Source: Ancylobacter moscoviensis (GTDB taxonomy: Bacteria; Pseudomonadota; Alphaproteobacteria; Rhizobiales; Xanthobacteraceae). Taken from it: a stretch of 64,000 nt of DNA. The translations under genes and the position numbers were made by a program. Each line of letters opens with the position of its first letter. Positions within the stretch are counted from its first letter, which is position 1. A model generated the notes under the pieces. The model did no database searches and had not been told where the DNA came from. It worked only from the letters and a program-made list of their open reading frames with translations. The stretch lies in NCBI RefSeq assembly GCF_007559435.1, contig NZ_VMBP01000004.1, positions 248,001 to 312,000 of the forward strand. The letters are read 5' to 3'. Positions 61,140-64,000 of the stretch are shown in pieces.

Positions 61140-62645
61140 TTACGCGGCGCGTGGCAGGCTGCCGGCCTCGGTCTCCGGCGTGAAGGTCACCATGGCGATA
61201 TCGCCGAACCCCTGAGCTGCCAGCGCATCGAAGGCCTGCACCGCATCGGTGGCCATGGCGCCGGGGTGCGTCACCAGTATCGTCGTCGGGTCGAGCGCGG
61301 CGATACGCTCGGCGCCTTCCGTCCGCCCGAGCGGCGGCGCGGCGACGACGACGTGGTCATAGGTCTGCTTGAGGGCGGTGAGGATCAGCGGCAGCCGGTC
61401 GGAGGCGACGAGGCCGCTCGCCTCGCGCGCGCCGCGTCCGGGCGGGATGACGTGGCAGCGCGAGCCGTTCTCGCGGTGAATCGCGTCGGAGAAGCTGGCG
61501 ACGCCGAACAGCAGGTCGGTGAGGCCCGGTGCGCGGGGATCGGCCGCCAGCGCATCCAGCGGCTCAGCGGCGACATCGAGGCAGACGATGACCACGCGCC
61601 GTTCGGCCGCGCCGGACAGCGACCGGCCGAGCGAGATGGCGCAGCGGGCGATACCTTCATCCGCCGTTGCGCCGGTCACGATGACGAGGCGAGCCGCCTC
61701 ACCGCGCAGCTCGACGAGGCGCGAGAGGTCCGCGAGCTCCCGCTCGCGCGAGAAGCGCCGGAACGGCCTCGGGCTCTCCGTCTCGTCCGCATAGTCGCCA
61801 GTCGCGGCGCCGATCCATGGCAGATGCTGCATCGTCTGCGGCGCCAGTTCCGGCATGGGCACGGCACCGATCTCCTGCCCACCAGTGGAGGCACGCCGGC
61901 GGGCGAACGCCTGAAAGCCGAGGACGAGCAGGAAGGTGCCGATGCCGGTGGCGAGGCTGGAGATCAGCGGGGTTGGCCAGCGCGCCGATGTCGAGGGCAC
62001 CGCCGAGGCGATGATTCGCACCGGCGCCGGAGACGGCGCGGCCGTCGCGCCGTTCGGGTCCATGCTGAACGGACCGCGAGTCTCGCGCAGCTCGAGGTAG
62101 TTTCTGGCGAAGGCGTTGGCGACATCGGCGGAAAGACGCGGGTCGGGCGAGACAAAATCGACGGCGATCTGACCATTCCCCGCGTCGCGCACGCTCAGGC
62201 CACGTTCGATCGTGCGCAGTGCCAGCGCCTCGCGCGAGGCGGGCATGGGCTCGGGCGGCGCGGCGAAGCCGGCGAGACTTACCGCGCCGGACAGCGCATT
62301 GGCCGGCTCACCCAGCGGATTGGCGAGTCGCGCCGCGAGGTTGTGGCTTTCGATGACCTGCCGGGCGAACTCACGCGAGGAGAGCACCTGCACGCCGTCC
62401 CGACCTGCGGCGAAGCTGCGATGATCGCTCCACACACGGGCCTGCGCCGTGTAACGCGGCGTTGCGATCTGGCTGGTCGCGCCGGCAACGAGCAAGGCGG
62501 CGATGGCGGGTCCGAACAGGAGACGGCGCAGATGCCGCAGCGTGCCGGCTGTCCGAATCGCATCTCCCGGCTCCACGTTCGCCTCATCGGGCGACGGCGC
62601 CACCGTGTTCACGGAGATGTCGTTCGGATCCATCATGGTGCCCAT
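61140..62645 (-). CDS. Wzz/BY-kinase-like polysaccharide protein with degenerate ATPase
   Basis: Protein of 501 residues with the layout of bacterial tyrosine autokinases for exopolysaccharide export. A first membrane helix (44-58), a periplasmic Wzz-like part (63-225) and a second helix (226-245) are followed by a cytoplasmic CpsD/Wzc-like domain (315-490). That domain keeps family elements (GLTDLLFGVASFSDAIHRENG, VIPPGRGA, YDHVVVAAPP), but the Walker A site reads VTGATADEGIARCAISLG without the GK(S/T). There is no C-terminal tyrosine cluster. It is therefore probably an inactive co-polymerase or scaffold. No glycosyltransferase genes are adjacent. Confidence 0.75.
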   Translation of the reverse strand: MGTMMDPNDISVNTVAPSPDEANVEPGDAIRTAGTLRHLRRLLFGPAIAALLVAGATSQIATPRYTAQARVWSDHRSFAAGRDGVQVLSSREFARQVIESHNLAARLANPLGEPANALSGAVSLAGFAAPPEPMPASREALALRTIERGLSVRDAGNGQIAVDFVSPDPRLSADVANAFARNYLELRETRGPFSMDPNGATAAPSPAPVRIIASAVPSTSARWPTPLISSLATGIGTFLLVLGFQAFARRRASTGGQEIGAVPMPELAPQTMQHLPWIGAATGDYADETESPRPFRRFSRERELADLSRLVELRGEAARLVIVTGATADEGIARCAISLGRSLSGAAERRVVIVCLDVAAEPLDALAADPRAPGLTDLLFGVASFSDAIHRENGSRCHVIPPGRGAREASGLVASDRLPLILTALKQTYDHVVVAAPPLGRTEGAERIAALDPTTILVTHPGAMATDAVQAFDALAAQGFGDIAMVTFTPETEAGSLPRAA

Positions 62646-62692
62646 TAGGCACCGTCATGGTTTCCACCGTGTTAAAACGGAAAGAGATGGAA

Positions 62693-62770
62693 TGGTCGGA
62701 GCGAGAGGATTTGAACCTCCGACCCCTAGTCCCCCAGACTAGTGCGCTAACCGGGCTGCGCTACGCTCCG
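62693..62770 (-). tRNA. tRNA-Pro (anticodon GGG)
   Basis: The 78-nt tRNA has acceptor CGGAGCG/CGCTCCG, discriminator A and encoded CCA. The D-arm contains GTAGCGCAGCCCGGTTAGCGC, the anticodon stem CTAGT/ACTAG has loop CTGGGGG (anticodon GGG at 62733-62735), and the T-arm is GGAGGTTCAAATCCTC. Confidence 0.97.
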
Positions 62771-62806
62771 ACGCCGTGAGGCGCCGTCTCTGTAGCCATT
62801 TGCCGG

Positions 62807-63319
62807 TCATGATGCAAGCCGGCCGGCGTCTTTCGGGCTCTGCTTTTCCTCGTCCTTCGTATCGGGCTCGGGGCCGACCGTCTGTTCTACGGAGGCGCTC
62901 AGCCGCTGGAACAGACCGAGCGAGACCAGCGTCACGCAGCCGGCGAGCACGAGAAGCGCGGCGTATTTCACCTCCGTCACATCATCGCGCGCGGTTTCGA
63001 AGATCAGCACGAGCGCTTCGAGGAAGATCGCGATGATGATGGTGGAGATGAATTTGGTGAGCCCGCGCCGGGCATCGCCCGCTGACCGCCGCTCGCGGCC
63101 GGCTGGCACCTCTTCCTCAAAGAAATACTTCGCCACGTCGAACAGGGCGATGGCGACGATGAGATAGCCCACCACGCCCAGCAGAGATTCGTGGAGTACC
63201 GCCGTCCCCGCCAGACTGTCGCGCAGGACCACATAGGGGGCGTAGACCAGCAGGACGGCGGCGACGGCCATGAGGGCGCAGGCGGCGATGGCGAAGACGA
63301 TGCGGATGAAGAGACTCAT
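62807..63319 (-). CDS. Hypothetical four-helix membrane protein
   Basis: Protein of 170 residues with about four hydrophobic helices: IRIVFAIAACALMAVAAVLLVY at the N-terminus, SLLGVVGYLIVAIALFDVAKYFF, FISTIIIAIFLEALVLIFETA, and ALLVLAGCVTLVSLGLFQRL. A charged loop (EEEVPAGRERRSAGDARRG) follows the second helix and the tail is hydrophilic. I do not recognise a family with certainty. Start 63319 has GGAG 7-8 bases upstream. It lies between tRNA-Pro and the nitroreductase gene. Confidence 0.7.
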   Translation of the reverse strand: MSLFIRIVFAIAACALMAVAAVLLVYAPYVVLRDSLAGTAVLHESLLGVVGYLIVAIALFDVAKYFFEEEVPAGRERRSAGDARRGLTKFISTIIIAIFLEALVLIFETARDDVTEVKYAALLVLAGCVTLVSLGLFQRLSASVEQTVGPEPDTKDEEKQSPKDAGRLAS

Positions 63320-63458
63320 GCAGGGCTCCACACCGGATTGCCGCTGTAAGTAGAGCGGGCCCACACAGCGGCAAGGGCGCCTCGTATCAGGCCGGGGTGT
63401 GGATTCGGCAGGGCCGCCCTATGATGGGGCGACACGGGGACGCGGAGGAGCCATCGCC

Positions 63459-64000
63459 ATGAATCATCACGCGCATGGCCATCATCCATCGGTCGACCCT
63501 CCCGCCGATGCCGGGCCGCTCGCCGTACCGACGTCGGAGGAAATGCTGGCAAGGCTCGAAGCGCGCCGCTCGGCGCCGCTGCGCGGCCTCGTCGAGCCGG
63601 GACCGACGCCGGAGGAACTGGAGCGCTTGTTGCGGCTCTCCACGCGGGTGCCGGATCACGGAAGGCTCGTTCCCTGGCGCTTCATCGTCGTCGAGGGAGA
63701 TGCCCGCCGCGTGCTGGGCGAAAGGCTCGATGCCCTCTATGCCCGGCAGAATCCCGGCCTGCCGGCGGCCAAGGCGGATATGTGGACGCTCTACATGATG
63801 CGCGCGCCGCTGACGGTCGTGCTGGTCAGCCGGCCCGATGCCGCGGCCAAGGTGCCGGAGTGGAATCAGATGCTTTCGGCCGGGGCGGCGGGCATGGCGC
63901 TCACCGTTGCCGCCTCGGCGCTCGGCTTCGCCACGCAATGGCTGCTGAAATGGCCCGGCCGCGACCCGGAGGCCGCCGCCCTCCTCGGTCTGACGGCGCA
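63459..64000 (+). CDS. Nitroreductase family protein (YdjA-like), cut by the window end
   Basis: The first 180 residues of an FMN-dependent nitroreductase. The family segment RRSAPLRGLVEPGPTPEELERLL is followed by STRVPDHGRLVPWRFIVV, the YdjA-type flavin-binding signature, then MLSAGAAGMALTVAASALGF. The N-terminus is unusual, beginning MNHHAHGHHP with five histidines, and could bind metal. GGAGGAG lies 9 bases before the ATG. The 3' end is outside the window. Confidence 0.85.
   Translation, partial: MNHHAHGHHPSVDPPADAGPLAVPTSEEMLARLEARRSAPLRGLVEPGPTPEELERLLRLSTRVPDHGRLVPWRFIVVEGDARRVLGERLDALYARQNPGLPAAKADMWTLYMMRAPLTVVLVSRPDAAAKVPEWNQMLSAGAAGMALTVAASALGFATQWLLKWPGRDPEAAALLGLTA

Noticed and set aside
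1-64000. CRISPR arrays, prophage, transposases, toxin-antitoxin or defence genes
   Set aside because: No repeat-spacer pattern, integrase, transposase, or recognisable defence or toxin families were seen in any frame.

Overview
The window is a 64 kb stretch of high-GC chromosome from an alphaproteobacterium of the order Hyphomicrobiales. It most resembles the Xanthobacteraceae (Ancylobacter/Starkeya/Xanthobacter type), although the genus is only my inference. The placement rests on a phosphatidylcholine synthase (Pcs), an invasion-associated locus B protein, DUF982 and DUF2842 proteins, SdhE next to Mfd and RecG, a GTTC-N7-GTTC LexA box between ssb and uvrA, and a TTAA-N7-TTAA CtrA-type box before gyrA. 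I see no IS element, prophage, integrase or CRISPR array. Three tRNA genes are present: Ser-TGA, Lys-TTT and Pro-GGG.

Left part (1-14 kb). After rlpA and a TRIC-type channel gene comes an accessory catabolic locus. A minus-strand run encodes a polar amino-acid ABC transporter (ATPase, binding protein, two permeases), an aldehyde dehydrogenase, an M20 carbamoylase/allantoate-amidohydrolase-type hydrolase and an XRE-cupin regulator. A class-V PLP enzyme follows behind its own promoter. Divergently transcribed are an Ldh_2-family protein and a ureohydrolase. Both regulator-proximal promoter regions carry the same 26-bp element, so the two flanks look like one regulon. A CtlX-type amidinohydrolase and a divergent Lrp/AsnC regulator close the block. 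The set points to uptake and breakdown of a guanidino or ureido amino compound. Several enzymes (Ldh_2, ureohydrolase, PLP enzyme) lack residues normally needed for the textbook reaction, so this is the best candidate here for an undescribed pathway.

Middle part (14-35 kb). This holds small secreted or hypothetical proteins around an AT-rich intergenic island, a heme-degrading-type monooxygenase with a structured leader, and rimO. A second uptake and hydrolysis operon follows: a BMP-type nucleoside/purine ABC transporter with two M20 amidohydrolases. Next come a quinone oxidoreductase, pcs, a UbiH-type hydroxylase, an AEC transporter, hspQ, an ialB-like gene and a YejA-type oligopeptide-binding protein.

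Right part (35-64 kb). This is mostly core genome: mfd-sdhE facing recG, mobA and mobB tail to tail, tusA, a benzoylformate-decarboxylase-type ThDP enzyme, wrbA, and a cluster of gyrA-LOG-coaD-two cyclophilins-queA-tgt. It continues with marC, ssb facing uvrA with an SOS box, a heme A synthase, a Wzz/BY-kinase-like protein without a P-loop, and a nitroreductase cut by the window end. Palindromic intergenic repeats of one mosaic family occur near 39.0, 46.4 and 59.5 kb.
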